Assembly (NCBI RefSeq): GCF_006007965.1 | Contig: NZ_CP040748.1 | Location: 2,480,001-2,544,000, forward strand | From: Nocardioides jishulii | Lineage (GTDB): Bacteria > Actinomycetota > Actinomycetes > Propionibacteriales > Nocardioidaceae | Length of the DNA stretch: 64,000 nt | Reading direction: 5' to 3' | Shown: one piece after another, positions 44,619-54,178 of the stretch | Layout: each line of letters begins with the position of its first letter | How positions within the stretch are numbered: the first letter of the stretch is position 1 | Made by a program: the position numbers and the translations under genes | The notes under the pieces: model-generated | What the model saw: only the letters and a program-made list of their open reading frames with translations | Told to the model about the DNA's origin: nothing | The model's database searches: none

Positions 44619-44638
44619 GTTGCATCGAAGGATGCAAC
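44619..44638 (+). promoter_or_regulatory. Response-regulator operator candidate
   Basis: GTTGCATC-GAAG-GATGCAAC is a perfect 8-4-8 inverted repeat, 89 bp before the ABC ATPase start and 28 bp after the response regulator stop. Its symmetry fits a dimeric LuxR-type regulator. It is less GC-rich than the surroundings. Confidence 0.6.
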
Positions 44639-44726
44639 TCGGCGATCTCCCTCCTGAGCGGCTCGTGGCCGGGGCAGGCGATCCGTAGCGTCGTGGTTGT
44701 CCTGACCTGCCTCCCGAGGAGCCCCG

Positions 44727-45515
44727 ATGTCCGCCCCCGCGACCCACCGCACCCCGCCTCCGCCCCCCTCCCAGCCGACGCCCACCCGCTCGGGTGCGGC
44801 GCTCACCCTGCTCGACGTCCGCAAGGAGTACGCCGGCCCGGCGGCGCCCGTCCACGCCCTGCGCGGCGTCTCGCTCTCCTTGGCTCCCGGCTCGTTCACC
44901 GCCGTGATGGGCCCGTCCGGATCGGGCAAGTCGACGCTGCTGCACTGCGCTGCCGGGCTCGACGTCCCGACCAGCGGGCAGGTGCACGTGGGTGGACACG
45001 ACATCAGCCGACTCACCCCCGACCGTCTCGCCCGCTTCCGGCGTGACCACGTCGGCTTCGTCTTCCAGGCCTACAACCTCGTGCCGCACCTCAGCGTCGC
45101 CGACAACGTGGCCCTCCCGGTGATCCTCGCCGGGCGCGAGCCCGACCTGGCGTGGATGGCGCACCTCCTCGGCTCCGTGGGTCTCTCCGGCATGGAGGGG
45201 CGTCGCCCGGGCGACCTCTCGGGCGGTCAGGCGCAACGTGTGGCGATCGCCCGCGCGCTCTTCTCCCGCCCCACCCTCGTCTTCGCCGACGAACCGACCG
45301 GTGCCCTCGACGTACGCACGGGGACAGAGGTCCTGGGAGTCCTGCGCGACACCGCCGCGCAGCTCGGGCAGACCTTGGTCGTGGTGACCCACGACGCGAC
45401 GGTGGCGGCCGCTGCCGAGCAGGTGCTGCTGCTGGCCGACGGCCAGGTCGTCGACCGCATCGACGCGCCCACCGCGCAGCTCGTCGCGGACCGGATGCTG
45501 GGACTCGAGCGATGA
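44727..45515 (+). CDS. ABC transporter ATP-binding protein (MacB/LolD type)
   Basis: The 262-aa product has Walker A MGPSGSGKST, signature DLSGGQAQR, Walker B LVFADEPTGALD and the H-loop VVVTHDAT. The Q-loop region (VGFVFQAYNLVPHLSVADNV) is typical of MacB/BceA-type ATPases that partner FtsX permeases. The N-terminus is a Pro/Thr-rich extension of about 24 residues. Its stop overlaps the permease start (ATGA). It may export a peptide or antibiotic, as two-component-linked systems do. Confidence 0.9.
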   Translation: MSAPATHRTPPPPPSQPTPTRSGAALTLLDVRKEYAGPAAPVHALRGVSLSLAPGSFTAVMGPSGSGKSTLLHCAAGLDVPTSGQVHVGGHDISRLTPDRLARFRRDHVGFVFQAYNLVPHLSVADNVALPVILAGREPDLAWMAHLLGSVGLSGMEGRRPGDLSGGQAQRVAIARALFSRPTLVFADEPTGALDVRTGTEVLGVLRDTAAQLGQTLVVVTHDATVAAAAEQVLLLADGQVVDRIDAPTAQLVADRMLGLER

Positions 45516-47425
45516 GCACGCTCGGACGCATCACTCGCTCCGGTGCACTCGCCCACGCCCCCAGCCTCGTGGCGCCCTTCGTGGTGGTTGCCCTGGCCGC
45601 TGCGCTGGTCTCGGTGACCGGTGTGCTGGTGGAGTCGGGCCTGCGCTCGGACGACGGGGGCATGGTGGTGGCCGTCGCGTCGTCGTTCGCCGGCACGGCA
45701 CTGGTCCTGGTGATCTTCGTGGTGACGGCGACCGTCCAGCTCGCCCTGCGCCAGCGTCACCGCGACCTCGCGCTGATGCGCGCCGTCGGGGCCACGGCCG
45801 CCCAGATGCGCGCTTTGGTGGCCCGCGAGGTGACGCTCGTGACGGTCACCGCAGCCCCGCTGGGCGCGCTCGCTGGGCTGTACGCTGCCCCGCTGCTCAC
45901 CCCGTCACTGGTCGCGGCGGGCGTGGCTGACCCCGGGTTGACGCTTCACTTCTCCCCTGCTCCTGTGGTGGCAGCGGTCCTGGTCCTGCTCCCGGTCACG
46001 CTGCTGGCGGCGCGCCTCGCGACGCGTGCCACGCTCCGTCAGGCACCGACGACTGCGGTCGCGCAGAGCCTGGTGGAACCCCTCGACATCGGCCGCACCC
46101 GGAAGCTCTCGGCCGCGGTGGTCGCCGGGCTCGGACTGGTGACCGCGTTCAGCCCGGTGGTCGTCCCGGGAACGTTGGGTGCCGCCACCTCCGCGGTCTC
46201 GGCCTTCCTGCTCATCGGCGCCGTCGCGCTCGCCGGGCCGGCCCTGGTGGCCTGGGTGCTCGAGCGGACCGGGACCGCCCACGGCACACCGGCCGTGCGA
46301 CTGGCCCTGGCCAACACCCGCGGCTTCTCGCGTCGTCTCACCACCGTCGTCGTGCCGCTCGCACTGGCGCTGGGGGTCGGCACGGTCCAGGCCTCGACCG
46401 ACGACGCCTTGGCGAAGGCCGCGGGTGCGCAGCTGCGCGCGGGCCTGGCAGCCGACCTGGTGGTCACCGGCGCGGACGTGGGAGACCAGGTCGCGGAGCT
46501 CTCCTCCCTGGCCGGAGTCGACGACGTGGTGGCGCTCTCCCGCGTGCCGGCGAAGGTGCGTACCGACGACGAGAGCCAGTGGCTCGGTGCGCTCGGGTGG
46601 GAGCCCGTCGCGATGCTCGCCCTGCCCCCCGAGGGGACGCGCGGGATGCTCGACCCGAGCGTGGTGGAGGGCGACCTGGCCGCGCTGGCCGAGCCCGGCA
46701 CGATCGCGATCAGCCGGGACGCCCAGTTCGACACCGGCAAGGGCATCGGCGAGGAGATCGCGGTTGACTGGGGCACCGGCACGCCGGTCGGGGCGAAGGT
46801 CGTCGCCATCCACGAGCGCGGTCTGGGGTTCGGCGACTACCTGGTGGCCCAGGACAGCGCCGCCGCACACGGCGTCGACGTACGCCCCGACACACTCCTG
46901 CTCGGCACCGACGACGCCACAGCGGTGCGTGACCACCTCGCGGGCCCGGGTTTCGCTGGTCTGGATCTGGTCGTGCAGGACGAGGCCGGCCACGTGCAGC
47001 AGATGACCATCGCTGCCGAGGGCGCCACCCGACTCTCATCGGTGCTGCTGCTGGCGCTGCTGCTCTTCGTGGGCGTCGCTGCTGCCAATGCGCTCGTCCT
47101 CAGCACTGCCGGACGGGCCGGCGAGCTCCTCCTGCTGCGCCGCACCGGTGCCACCCGCCGACAGCTCCTCGCGATGGCCGGGGTGGAGTCCCTGGTGACG
47201 GGAGGGGTCGCCTGGCTGGTGGGCACGGCCACGGTCGTGCCGGCCGCCGTGGGCGTCACCAGCGGCCTGCTCGGGTGGGCGGCGCCGGCCGTGGCGTGGA
47301 CGACGTACGGCTGGTTGAGCCTCACGGTCCTGCTCATTCCGCTGCTCACCGTGGTCCCGGTGGTGGCGCGAGGGCTGCTGGCGCACCGCGTGCCGGTGCT
47401 CGGCGCGGCCGGCCGCTTGTCCTGA
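45512..47425 (+). CDS. FtsX-family ABC transporter permease
   Basis: This 637-aa permease has two FtsX domains. One is near the N-terminus (VVALAAALVSVTGVLVE, LVLVIFVVTATVQLALRQRHRDLALMRAVGATAAQMRALV). The other is at the C-terminus (SSVLLLALLLFVGVAAANALVLS, ELLLLRRTGATRRQLLAMAG). Between lie about 300 residues including an extracytoplasmic loop. It forms the membrane part of the exporter with the adjacent ATPase. The layout resembles mechanotransmission-type peptide efflux or detoxification pumps controlled by a neighbouring kinase. Confidence 0.88.
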   Translation: MSTLGRITRSGALAHAPSLVAPFVVVALAAALVSVTGVLVESGLRSDDGGMVVAVASSFAGTALVLVIFVVTATVQLALRQRHRDLALMRAVGATAAQMRALVAREVTLVTVTAAPLGALAGLYAAPLLTPSLVAAGVADPGLTLHFSPAPVVAAVLVLLPVTLLAARLATRATLRQAPTTAVAQSLVEPLDIGRTRKLSAAVVAGLGLVTAFSPVVVPGTLGAATSAVSAFLLIGAVALAGPALVAWVLERTGTAHGTPAVRLALANTRGFSRRLTTVVVPLALALGVGTVQASTDDALAKAAGAQLRAGLAADLVVTGADVGDQVAELSSLAGVDDVVALSRVPAKVRTDDESQWLGALGWEPVAMLALPPEGTRGMLDPSVVEGDLAALAEPGTIAISRDAQFDTGKGIGEEIAVDWGTGTPVGAKVVAIHERGLGFGDYLVAQDSAAAHGVDVRPDTLLLGTDDATAVRDHLAGPGFAGLDLVVQDEAGHVQQMTIAAEGATRLSSVLLLALLLFVGVAAANALVLSTAGRAGELLLLRRTGATRRQLLAMAGVESLVTGGVAWLVGTATVVPAAVGVTSGLLGWAAPAVAWTTYGWLSLTVLLIPLLTVVPVVARGLLAHRVPVLGAAGRLS

Positions 47426-47451
47426 CGGGCGGGGCGGCGCAGGCTGTGTGC

Positions 47452-48132
47452 ATGACCGACCACCAGCACGACCACGGGGACCACGGGGACCACAGCGCGG
47501 GCGACGGCGACTCCCCCGACTACTTCGAGGCGCCCGGGTGGGAGGAGCGTTACTCCGGCGAGGAGAAGATCTGGAGCGGTGAGCCGAACCCCACCCTGGT
47601 CGCGGAGGTCACCTCCCTGACCCCGGGCACCGCGCTCGACGTGGGCTGCGGCGAGGGCGGCGACGTCATCTGGCTGGCCCAGCACGGCTGGCAGGTCACG
47701 GGAGCGGACTTCTCCGCCAACGGCCTGGCCCGTGCCGCCCGCCATGCCGAGGAGGCCGGCGTCGCCGACCGGACCGACTGGTGGCAGGTCGACGCGCGGG
47801 AGTTCGACTCCGGCGGGCGTCAGTGGGACCTGGTCACCACGCACTTCCTGCACCCGCCGGAGGGCGGCATGGTCGAGGTCGTACGCCGTCTCGTCGACGC
47901 GGTCGCCCCGGGCGGGCACCTGCTGGTGGTCGGGCACGCCCCGTCGGAGAGCTTCAGCCAGCTGAGCGGGCCCCAGCACCTGGCGATGTTCGTGGCGGCC
48001 GACCTGCTGCCCGTCCTGCCGGACCACTTCGAGGTGTTCGTCGTCGACCAGCGGCCCCGGACCGTGGTCCGCGACGGGGTGACGATGGAGATCGAGGACT
48101 CGACGCTGCTGGCCCGTCGCGTCGGCATGTGA
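47452..48132 (+). CDS. Class I SAM-dependent methyltransferase with His-rich N-terminus
   Basis: The 226-aa product has the SAM fold: motif I ALDVGCGEGGDVIWLA, motif II-like TGADFSANGLARA, then DLVTTHFLHPP and LVDAVAPGGHLLVVGHAP. It resembles tellurite-resistance/thiopurine-like small methyltransferases. The first 16 residues hold an HQHDHGDHGDH stretch that may bind metal. CAGGCT lies 6 nt before the ATG. Substrate unknown. Confidence 0.85.
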   Translation: MTDHQHDHGDHGDHSAGDGDSPDYFEAPGWEERYSGEEKIWSGEPNPTLVAEVTSLTPGTALDVGCGEGGDVIWLAQHGWQVTGADFSANGLARAARHAEEAGVADRTDWWQVDAREFDSGGRQWDLVTTHFLHPPEGGMVEVVRRLVDAVAPGGHLLVVGHAPSESFSQLSGPQHLAMFVAADLLPVLPDHFEVFVVDQRPRTVVRDGVTMEIEDSTLLARRVGM

Positions 48133-48139
48133 GGCAGGC

Positions 48140-49783
48140 TCAGTCCACCTGCGGCGGGGGCGTCTTGCCGGCCTCGGCGTAGGAGCGTACGACCGAAGCA
48201 CTCAGCGGGAAGTCGATGCTCAGCTCCCGGAAGACCAGCGCCGACGCCGTGGCCGCAGCCTCGCGCGCCGCCGCGACCACTGCCTCGGCCCGGTGCGCCG
48301 GGGCGTGGATGACGACCTCGTCGTGCAGGAAGAAGACGAGGTGCGGCCGTGCCTGCAACGGACCCTCGGCGCCGAGGTGCCAGAGCCGGTTGCGCAGGTC
48401 GGCGATCCAGCACAGCGCCCACTCGGCGCCGGTGCCCTGGACGACGAAGTTGCGGGTGAAGCGGCCGTACGCCCGGCGTCGGCTCGCTTCACGCTCGGGA
48501 TCGGCCTCCTCGACGGAGCCCCACGCCTCGTCGACGCTGGGCGAGCCGCGGCCGAGGAGCGTACGCACGGTGCCCCCTCGCTCGCCCTCGTGGGCCGCGC
48601 GCTCGAGCAGGGCGAACGCCTGGGGGTAGCGCCGGGTCAGCTCGGCGACCATCCGGCCGCTCTCGCCGCTGGTGGCGCCGTACATGGCTCCCAGCAACCC
48701 CAGCTTGGCGTCGTTGCGGGTCGCCACGGCGCCGTCGTCGACCATGCCCTGGTAGAGGTCGGCACCCCGCGCGGCGTGGGCGAGTGCCCGGTCACCACTC
48801 ATGCCGGCCAGCACCCGCGGCTCCAGCTGGGAGACGTCGGTGACCACGAGGACCCAGCCCTCGTCCGCGATCGCCGCCGGGCGGACGATCGCCGGGAAGG
48901 AGAGTGCGCCACCCCCGTTCGACGACCAGCGCCCGGTCACCGAGCCCGCCGGCTGGTAGGTGGGGCGGAACCTGCCTCCCTGCGTCCACTCGTCGCTCCA
49001 CGTCCACCCGTTGGTCTGGAAGAGGTGGGCGCGCTGCCGGAACTGCAGCAACGGCTCGATCGCGGGGTGGCGCAGCGCCCGCAGGGTGTGGGCGCGGGTG
49101 TCGGGGACCTCGAGGCCGGCGCGGCGCAGCGCGGTCAGCAGCTCGGTGTTGGAGTCCGGGTTGAGCGTCGGGGTGGAGAGGGCGGCACGCACCTGGTCGG
49201 CCAGCTCCTCCAGCTTCTGCGGGCGCGCGCCGTGGCGGGGGCGTGGGCCGAGGAGCTCGGCGAGCAGGGCCTCGTGCACGTCGCGGCGCCACGGCATCCC
49301 GGCGTACGTCAGCTCAGCGGCCACCAGTGCGCCGGCGGACTCGGCGGCGACCAGGAGGCCCAGCCGCGCCGCCTCCAGCGACTCCGCCACGGTCCGCACC
49401 TGACGGGCGTCCTCCAGGTCGGCACGCAGGTGCTCGGAGAGGTCGTCGGCGGCGAAGAGGCCGACCTCCGAGGCCACGCTCGGGCCGAGCCGGTCCCAGC
49501 GCTCGGACTGCTCCCCCGCCAGCAGGCGCTGGTCAGCCGCCGGGGCGCGGCGCAGCAGGTGGTGGACGAGCCGGAGGTCGTGGCACCGCGCCACCCGGAC
49601 GCCGGCCGCCAGGAGGTCGGGGTACCACCGTGCGGTGTCGTCCCACACCCAGCGCGGCGCCTGCTCCCGCTCACGCGCGTTGACGTACGCCGGCAGGTCA
49701 CCCAGGCCGAGCTCGAGGCGGCTGTCGCCGTCGGTGACGAGCACGCGTCCGCCGGGAAGGCGTGAGAGCTGGACGCGGGGCAC
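48140..49783 (-). CDS. Bifunctional 3'-5' exonuclease / family A DNA polymerase-like protein
   Basis: The 547-aa product has the three family A polymerase motifs: A (TDVSQLEPR, D316), B (RNDAKLGLLGAMYG, R356/K360) and C (HDEVVIH, 487-493). It lacks the 5' nuclease domain of PolI and is much shorter. The N-terminal region is exonuclease-like but its catalytic acids are not obvious. GTG 49783 is preferred over 49789, as SD GGAGG lies 9 nt before it. It could be a repair polymerase. The last residues are Pro-rich. Confidence 0.85.
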   Translation of the reverse strand: MPRVQLSRLPGGRVLVTDGDSRLELGLGDLPAYVNAREREQAPRWVWDDTARWYPDLLAAGVRVARCHDLRLVHHLLRRAPAADQRLLAGEQSERWDRLGPSVASEVGLFAADDLSEHLRADLEDARQVRTVAESLEAARLGLLVAAESAGALVAAELTYAGMPWRRDVHEALLAELLGPRPRHGARPQKLEELADQVRAALSTPTLNPDSNTELLTALRRAGLEVPDTRAHTLRALRHPAIEPLLQFRQRAHLFQTNGWTWSDEWTQGGRFRPTYQPAGSVTGRWSSNGGGALSFPAIVRPAAIADEGWVLVVTDVSQLEPRVLAGMSGDRALAHAARGADLYQGMVDDGAVATRNDAKLGLLGAMYGATSGESGRMVAELTRRYPQAFALLERAAHEGERGGTVRTLLGRGSPSVDEAWGSVEEADPEREASRRRAYGRFTRNFVVQGTGAEWALCWIADLRNRLWHLGAEGPLQARPHLVFFLHDEVVIHAPAHRAEAVVAAAREAAATASALVFRELSIDFPLSASVVRSYAEAGKTPPPQVD

Positions 49784-49876
49784 ACGCACGATCCTCCCAT
49801 CCCGCGAGACGCAGGTCGCAGCAACGCTGCAGACAAACGGCCACGGGTCTGTCCCCCGGGCGGCGATACTGCCCCC

Positions 49877-50296
49877 ATGAAGAGCAAGCGCGCCATCGGC
49901 GAACTGCGGTGGAACGGCAAGGTGTGGCGGCGCTGGAACGGCCGCCGCTGGGCGAAGGCGCTCTACTCCCGCGACCCGCGTCGGCTCCTGCTCGCGACCC
50001 CGCTGGACCAGGACTCCCCCGTCGATGCAGCAGCGCGGGTGAACCTCCTCGCCCAAGCGGTCGAGATGGCGGTGGCAGACGGTGGCCGGGTCGCGTACGT
50101 CGGTCCGACGGGCACCGTGATCGGTCGACGCCAGTCGGTCTCCCACGTGATGCACGGCCTCCTCACCCTCCTGACCGGCGGGTTCTGGGGCGTCGTCTGG
50201 ATCGCCATGTGCCTGGCCCGCACCGAGGAACGCTTCCGGCTGGAGGCGGACGACTGGGGTCACGTCTGGGCCTTCCCCGGCCGTTCCTTCCGCTGA
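49877..50296 (+). CDS. Hypothetical membrane-associated protein with WNG motif
   Basis: The 139-aa product has an N-terminal Trp-rich basic segment (LRWNGKVWRRWNGRRWAKALYS), like a duplicated DUF2510-type WDG/WNG repeat, then a helical middle. One membrane segment follows (VMHGLLTLLTGGFWGVVWIAMCLA) before the charged C-terminus. GATACT lies 6 nt before the ATG. No family assignment beyond this. Confidence 0.65.
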   Translation: MKSKRAIGELRWNGKVWRRWNGRRWAKALYSRDPRRLLLATPLDQDSPVDAAARVNLLAQAVEMAVADGGRVAYVGPTGTVIGRRQSVSHVMHGLLTLLTGGFWGVVWIAMCLARTEERFRLEADDWGHVWAFPGRSFR

Positions 50297-50309
50297 ACGC
50301 GCCGGCGGC

Positions 50310-50789
50310 TCAGGGGCGGCGGGGGTTCTTGCGCCAGATGGCCGCGTTGAGCACGGTGGCGAAGCTGGTCCAGGCGGCGTAGGGCGCCATGAGGGCACCA
50401 GCGCGCGTGGAAACCTTCCCGACGCTGCGCGTCAGGTCGATGCTGCTGGCTGCGAGCGCACCCGCGACGAGGATCGACGGCGCGACCTTCTTGGCGCCGA
50501 AGAACGACCAGCACCACCCGGCGTTGAGCGCCATGTTGACGAAGAACTTGCGGCGGAACGCAGCCGCCTCCTCCTCGCTCATCTCCTTCTGCGCGATGCC
50601 CGAGGCGAGGGCGCTCTGGGCGTAGAGCACCGTCCAGGCGATCGGGAAGACAACCGGCGGCGGCTGGATGGCAGGCTTCTTCAGCGTCCGGTACCACAGG
50701 CTGTTGGTCCCGGAGGCGGTGGCGACCGACCCCAGGACCGCTGCTCCGAGCGGCAGACCGACACTGCTGACAATCTCGCGAGGCTCCAT
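50310..50789 (-). CDS. TspO/MBR family membrane protein
   Basis: The 159-aa product has five hydrophobic segments and the TspO motif set: SLWYRTLKKPAIQPPPVVFPIAWTVLYAQSALA, NMALNAGWCWSFFGAKK and the C-terminal PYAAWTSFATVLNAAIWRKN. TspO proteins bind tetrapyrroles and cholesterol and act in stress responses. It is 9 bp downstream of adnB on the same strand and could be co-transcribed. Confidence 0.88.
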   Translation of the reverse strand: MEPREIVSSVGLPLGAAVLGSVATASGTNSLWYRTLKKPAIQPPPVVFPIAWTVLYAQSALASGIAQKEMSEEEAAAFRRKFFVNMALNAGWCWSFFGAKKVAPSILVAGALAASSIDLTRSVGKVSTRAGALMAPYAAWTSFATVLNAAIWRKNPRRP

Positions 50790-50798
50790 GGAGCGACC

Positions 50799-53700
50799 CT
50801 ACGAGGACGGAGCAAGGTCCTCGGCGTCGTCCGGACGGAGCATCGCCGCGAGCTCCTCGCGACCGGGCAGGTCGTCGAAGCGCACGGTGCGGCCGCTGCG
50901 TACGTAGTGGAACGCCGCAGACACCTGGTCGACGGGCACACCCTTCAGCTCGGCCCAGGCCACCCGGTAGAGCGCCAGCTGCGTGGGGTCGGCGGTCTCG
51001 TGGCGGTTGGTCTTCCAGTCGACGACGAGGAAGCGCGTCGGGTCGCCCGGCTCGGTGTAGACGGCGTCGATGCGACCCCGGACGACCGTGCCGTCCAACA
51101 CGAGAGAGAAGGGCGCCTCCACGGCGTGGGGTGCACGGTCGGCGAAGTCGCCGGACTCGAACGCCTTCTGCAACGCCTCGAGGTCGGCGTCGTCGTCGAT
51201 GTCGGCGTCGAAGCGGCCCGGCAGGTCGTCCGGCTCGAGCAGGCCCTGCTGCCCGAACCGGGCCTCGACCCACGCGTGGAACCGGGTGCCGAACCGCGCC
51301 GCTGGTGCGGGCGGGCGAGGCATGGGGCGCAGCAGGTCCAGCGCGAACGACTCGGGGTCCTCCCGCAGCCGCATCAGGGCCGTAGCGGAGAGCGACGACG
51401 GCACCGAGACCTCCACGGTCGTACGCCGCTTGGACCGCTCCTCGAGCAGGAGCCGCTCGATCTCGGCGTCCCACCGCTCCACGACTGCGGTGCCGGTCTC
51501 GCCCTCGGGCGACAGTACCTCGGCGAGGGCGGCGCGGTCGTCCGCGCGGGTCGGGTCGGCCTGACGCACCCGTCGCGCCGCCTCCTCACGCCGGATCCGT
51601 TGCTCACTGCGGTCGCGTGAGGGCCACTCGACCCGCTGGATCTCCTCCGAGGCGGGGTGCGGCTCCTCCTCGGCGGGCGCGTACCAGGGAGACAGGTCAG
51701 CACCCCACCGCTGCTCCATCTCGCGGACGGTCCTCAGGTAGGGCGAGGGCTTGAGGGGCTTCTGTCGCGAGCCCCAGACATGGCTGCTGACGACGAACTC
51801 GTGGCGGGCACGGGTGAAGGCGACGTATCCCAGCCGCAACTCCTCCATCTCGTGGTGAGCCTTGGCCTCCTCCTTCAGCGCAGCCAGCCCTTCGGCGGAG
51901 CGCTCCTCGAGCTGTGGCACGGAGGCCGCGTCGCCGCGCAGCCGCGACGGCAGCTCGTGGCACACGGTGGTCCACTGCGAGCGAGCGTTCTTGCTGGGGA
52001 AGCGCTCCTCGGCCACCCCGATCATGAAGACGACGTCGTACTCCAGCCCCTTGGAGCGGTGCACGGTCAGCAGCTTGACCGAGTCCGACTCGCTCGGCGG
52101 CGCCAGGTCGAGGCCGCCGCCTGCGTCGTCCTCGACAGCCAGCCAAGCGTTGAGGGCGGGCAGGGTGACCGTGCCGTCGACGGCCTGGAACTCCGCGACC
52201 GCCTTGACGAAGAGGTCGAGGTTCTCGCGGCGCGCCGCAGCAGCGGGAGAGGTGGAGGAAGCCAGCTCGATGTCGAGGCCGGTGACGTCGATGATCCTGC
52301 GCAGCAGGTCGAGCAGCGGCTCACCGACGTAGCTGCGCAGGTGCTCCAGCTCGCTGGCCAGCAGGGCGAACCTCTCCTTGGCCTCGGGCGAGTAGGGCAG
52401 GTCACCGGGCGACTCGAGCGCCTCGTTGAGGGAGGCCAGCTCGGTCGGGTCGGCACCGGCGACCGAGTCGGAGAGCTGCTCGGCCAGCGAGCGGACGTCA
52501 CCGTCGATCCACTGCCCCTTGGCCAGCTCCATCGACCGCTTGCCCAGCAACGCCAGGTCGCGGACCCCGATCTCCCACCGGGGACCGGCCAGCAGGGTGA
52601 GCAGGGAGGCGTTGTCGGTGACGTCCTCCAGCAGGCTGAGCGTGGCGACGACCTGGGCCACCTCGGGCAGCCGGATCAGTCCACCGAGCCCCACGATCTC
52701 GACGGGGATGCCGGCGGCGCTCAGGGCGTCGTAGGCGTCGGCACCCTCCTTGTTGGTGCGGACCAGCACCCCGATCTCGCGCCAGGACGACTGGGCCTTC
52801 TCGTCCAACGCCCGGGCGTCGTCGAACCGCTTCTCGACGCGGGCGCGACGGGCGTCGTCGCGAGCCGCGGCCCGGATCCGGTCGTGCGCGGCTCGCACCT
52901 CGTGGGTCAACCAGTCCAGCTCGTCGGCGGTGGTGCGGTGCACGACCGAGCGCACCACGCCCTCCTCGGCGTCGGGCTTCCACTCCAACGGCTCGACCAG
53001 GCCGGCCTGCTCCTCGAGCAGCGGGGCGGCCAGGACGTTGGCGACGTCGAGGATGCGGCGGTCGGAACGGCGGTTGACGGTCAGCGAGAACCGGTCCGAC
53101 GCCGTGCCGTCTGCCTGGGGGAACTGCTCACGGAAGTTCGCGATGTTGGCCACCGAGGCCCCGCGCCAGCCGTAGATGGCCTGGTTGGGGTCGCCCACGG
53201 CCGTCACCGCGTGACCGCGTCCCGAGGCCGCGTCCGGGCCGCTGAAGAGGCGGGCCAGCAGCAGCGCCTGGGCCACCGACGTGTCCTGGTACTCGTCGAG
53301 CAGCACGACCTTGTACTTCTCGCGCTCCTGGGCCGCGACCTCGGGGAACTCGTCCGCGATCCGGCAGGCGCCGGCGATCTGGTCGGAGAAGTCCATGAGC
53401 CGGTAGCGGGCCTTCGCCTCGCGGTAGGTCTCGACGAGGTCGAGGAGCTCGCGGCGCTGGTCCATCTTCTCCAGGACCTTGCGCACCTCGGTCTGCTTCG
53501 TCTTGGTGCGCTTCTGCAGCTCGAGGTCGGCGAGCTCGACGGCGAAGAGCGGACGCTCGTTGGTCTGGAAGGCGCGGACCTGCGCGGGCGTGACCAGGTG
53601 CTCGCTCATCGCCCCGTCCAGCGCGAGCAGCCAGTTGATCACCGTGGGCGGATGGTCGGAGAGGTGCTGGACCTCCCGCCGGTGCTCGGCGATGACGCGC

Positions 53701-54167
53701 TGGGCGAGCTGGAAGCGCGCCGCGTCACCCATGATGCGGATGTCGGACTCATGGCCGATGCGGAGACCGTGCTCACTCAGCAGGCCGGCCGCATAGGCGT
53801 TGTAGGTCGAGACGGTCGGCTCCAGCAGCTCTGCCGGGCCCCCGTCCTCCGGCACGGCTCCGCGGTCGAGGCCGGCCTTCGCCAGCGCCGCCCGGATGCG
53901 GTGCGACAGCTCGGCCGTCGCCTTGGTGGTGAAGGTCAGCCCGAGCACCTCGTGAGGCGCCACGTAGCCGTTGGCCACCAGGTAGATGACGCGGGCGGAC
54001 ATCAGCTCGGTCTTGCCCGACCCGGCCCCGGCGATGACCACACCCGGGCCGGGCGGGGCACTGATCGCCTCCCACTGCTGGTCGGAGACGGTGAAGGGCG
54101 CGCCGGTGACCGCGCGCAGGTCGGCGGGTGTGGCGATCCGGAGGTGCGCCGGCTGCTGGGTGCTCAT
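50799..54167 (-). CDS. adnB: AdnB, helicase-nuclease subunit of the AdnAB double-strand-break resection complex
   Basis: The 1122-aa UvrD-like helicase has Walker A AGAGSGKTELMSARV, DEYQDTS, VGDPNQAIYGWRG and LLTVHRSKGLEYDVVF. A C-terminal RecB-family nuclease domain follows, with IDAVYTEPGDPTRFLVVDWKTNRHE. In mycobacteria, AdnB is the lead motor and strand nuclease. The ATG at 54167 follows a 15-bp duplication of the start region; a TTG at 54182 overlapping the adnA stop is the alternative. It lies downstream of adnA as in M. tuberculosis Rv3201c. Confidence 0.93.
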   Translation of the reverse strand: MSTQQPAHLRIATPADLRAVTGAPFTVSDQQWEAISAPPGPGVVIAGAGSGKTELMSARVIYLVANGYVAPHEVLGLTFTTKATAELSHRIRAALAKAGLDRGAVPEDGGPAELLEPTVSTYNAYAAGLLSEHGLRIGHESDIRIMGDAARFQLAQRVIAEHRREVQHLSDHPPTVINWLLALDGAMSEHLVTPAQVRAFQTNERPLFAVELADLELQKRTKTKQTEVRKVLEKMDQRRELLDLVETYREAKARYRLMDFSDQIAGACRIADEFPEVAAQEREKYKVVLLDEYQDTSVAQALLLARLFSGPDAASGRGHAVTAVGDPNQAIYGWRGASVANIANFREQFPQADGTASDRFSLTVNRRSDRRILDVANVLAAPLLEEQAGLVEPLEWKPDAEEGVVRSVVHRTTADELDWLTHEVRAAHDRIRAAARDDARRARVEKRFDDARALDEKAQSSWREIGVLVRTNKEGADAYDALSAAGIPVEIVGLGGLIRLPEVAQVVATLSLLEDVTDNASLLTLLAGPRWEIGVRDLALLGKRSMELAKGQWIDGDVRSLAEQLSDSVAGADPTELASLNEALESPGDLPYSPEAKERFALLASELEHLRSYVGEPLLDLLRRIIDVTGLDIELASSTSPAAAARRENLDLFVKAVAEFQAVDGTVTLPALNAWLAVEDDAGGGLDLAPPSESDSVKLLTVHRSKGLEYDVVFMIGVAEERFPSKNARSQWTTVCHELPSRLRGDAASVPQLEERSAEGLAALKEEAKAHHEMEELRLGYVAFTRARHEFVVSSHVWGSRQKPLKPSPYLRTVREMEQRWGADLSPWYAPAEEEPHPASEEIQRVEWPSRDRSEQRIRREEAARRVRQADPTRADDRAALAEVLSPEGETGTAVVERWDAEIERLLLEERSKRRTTVEVSVPSSLSATALMRLREDPESFALDLLRPMPRPPAPAARFGTRFHAWVEARFGQQGLLEPDDLPGRFDADIDDDADLEALQKAFESGDFADRAPHAVEAPFSLVLDGTVVRGRIDAVYTEPGDPTRFLVVDWKTNRHETADPTQLALYRVAWAELKGVPVDQVSAAFHYVRSGRTVRFDDLPGREELAAMLRPDDAEDLAPSS

Positions 54168-54178
54168 CGGCTGGGTGC

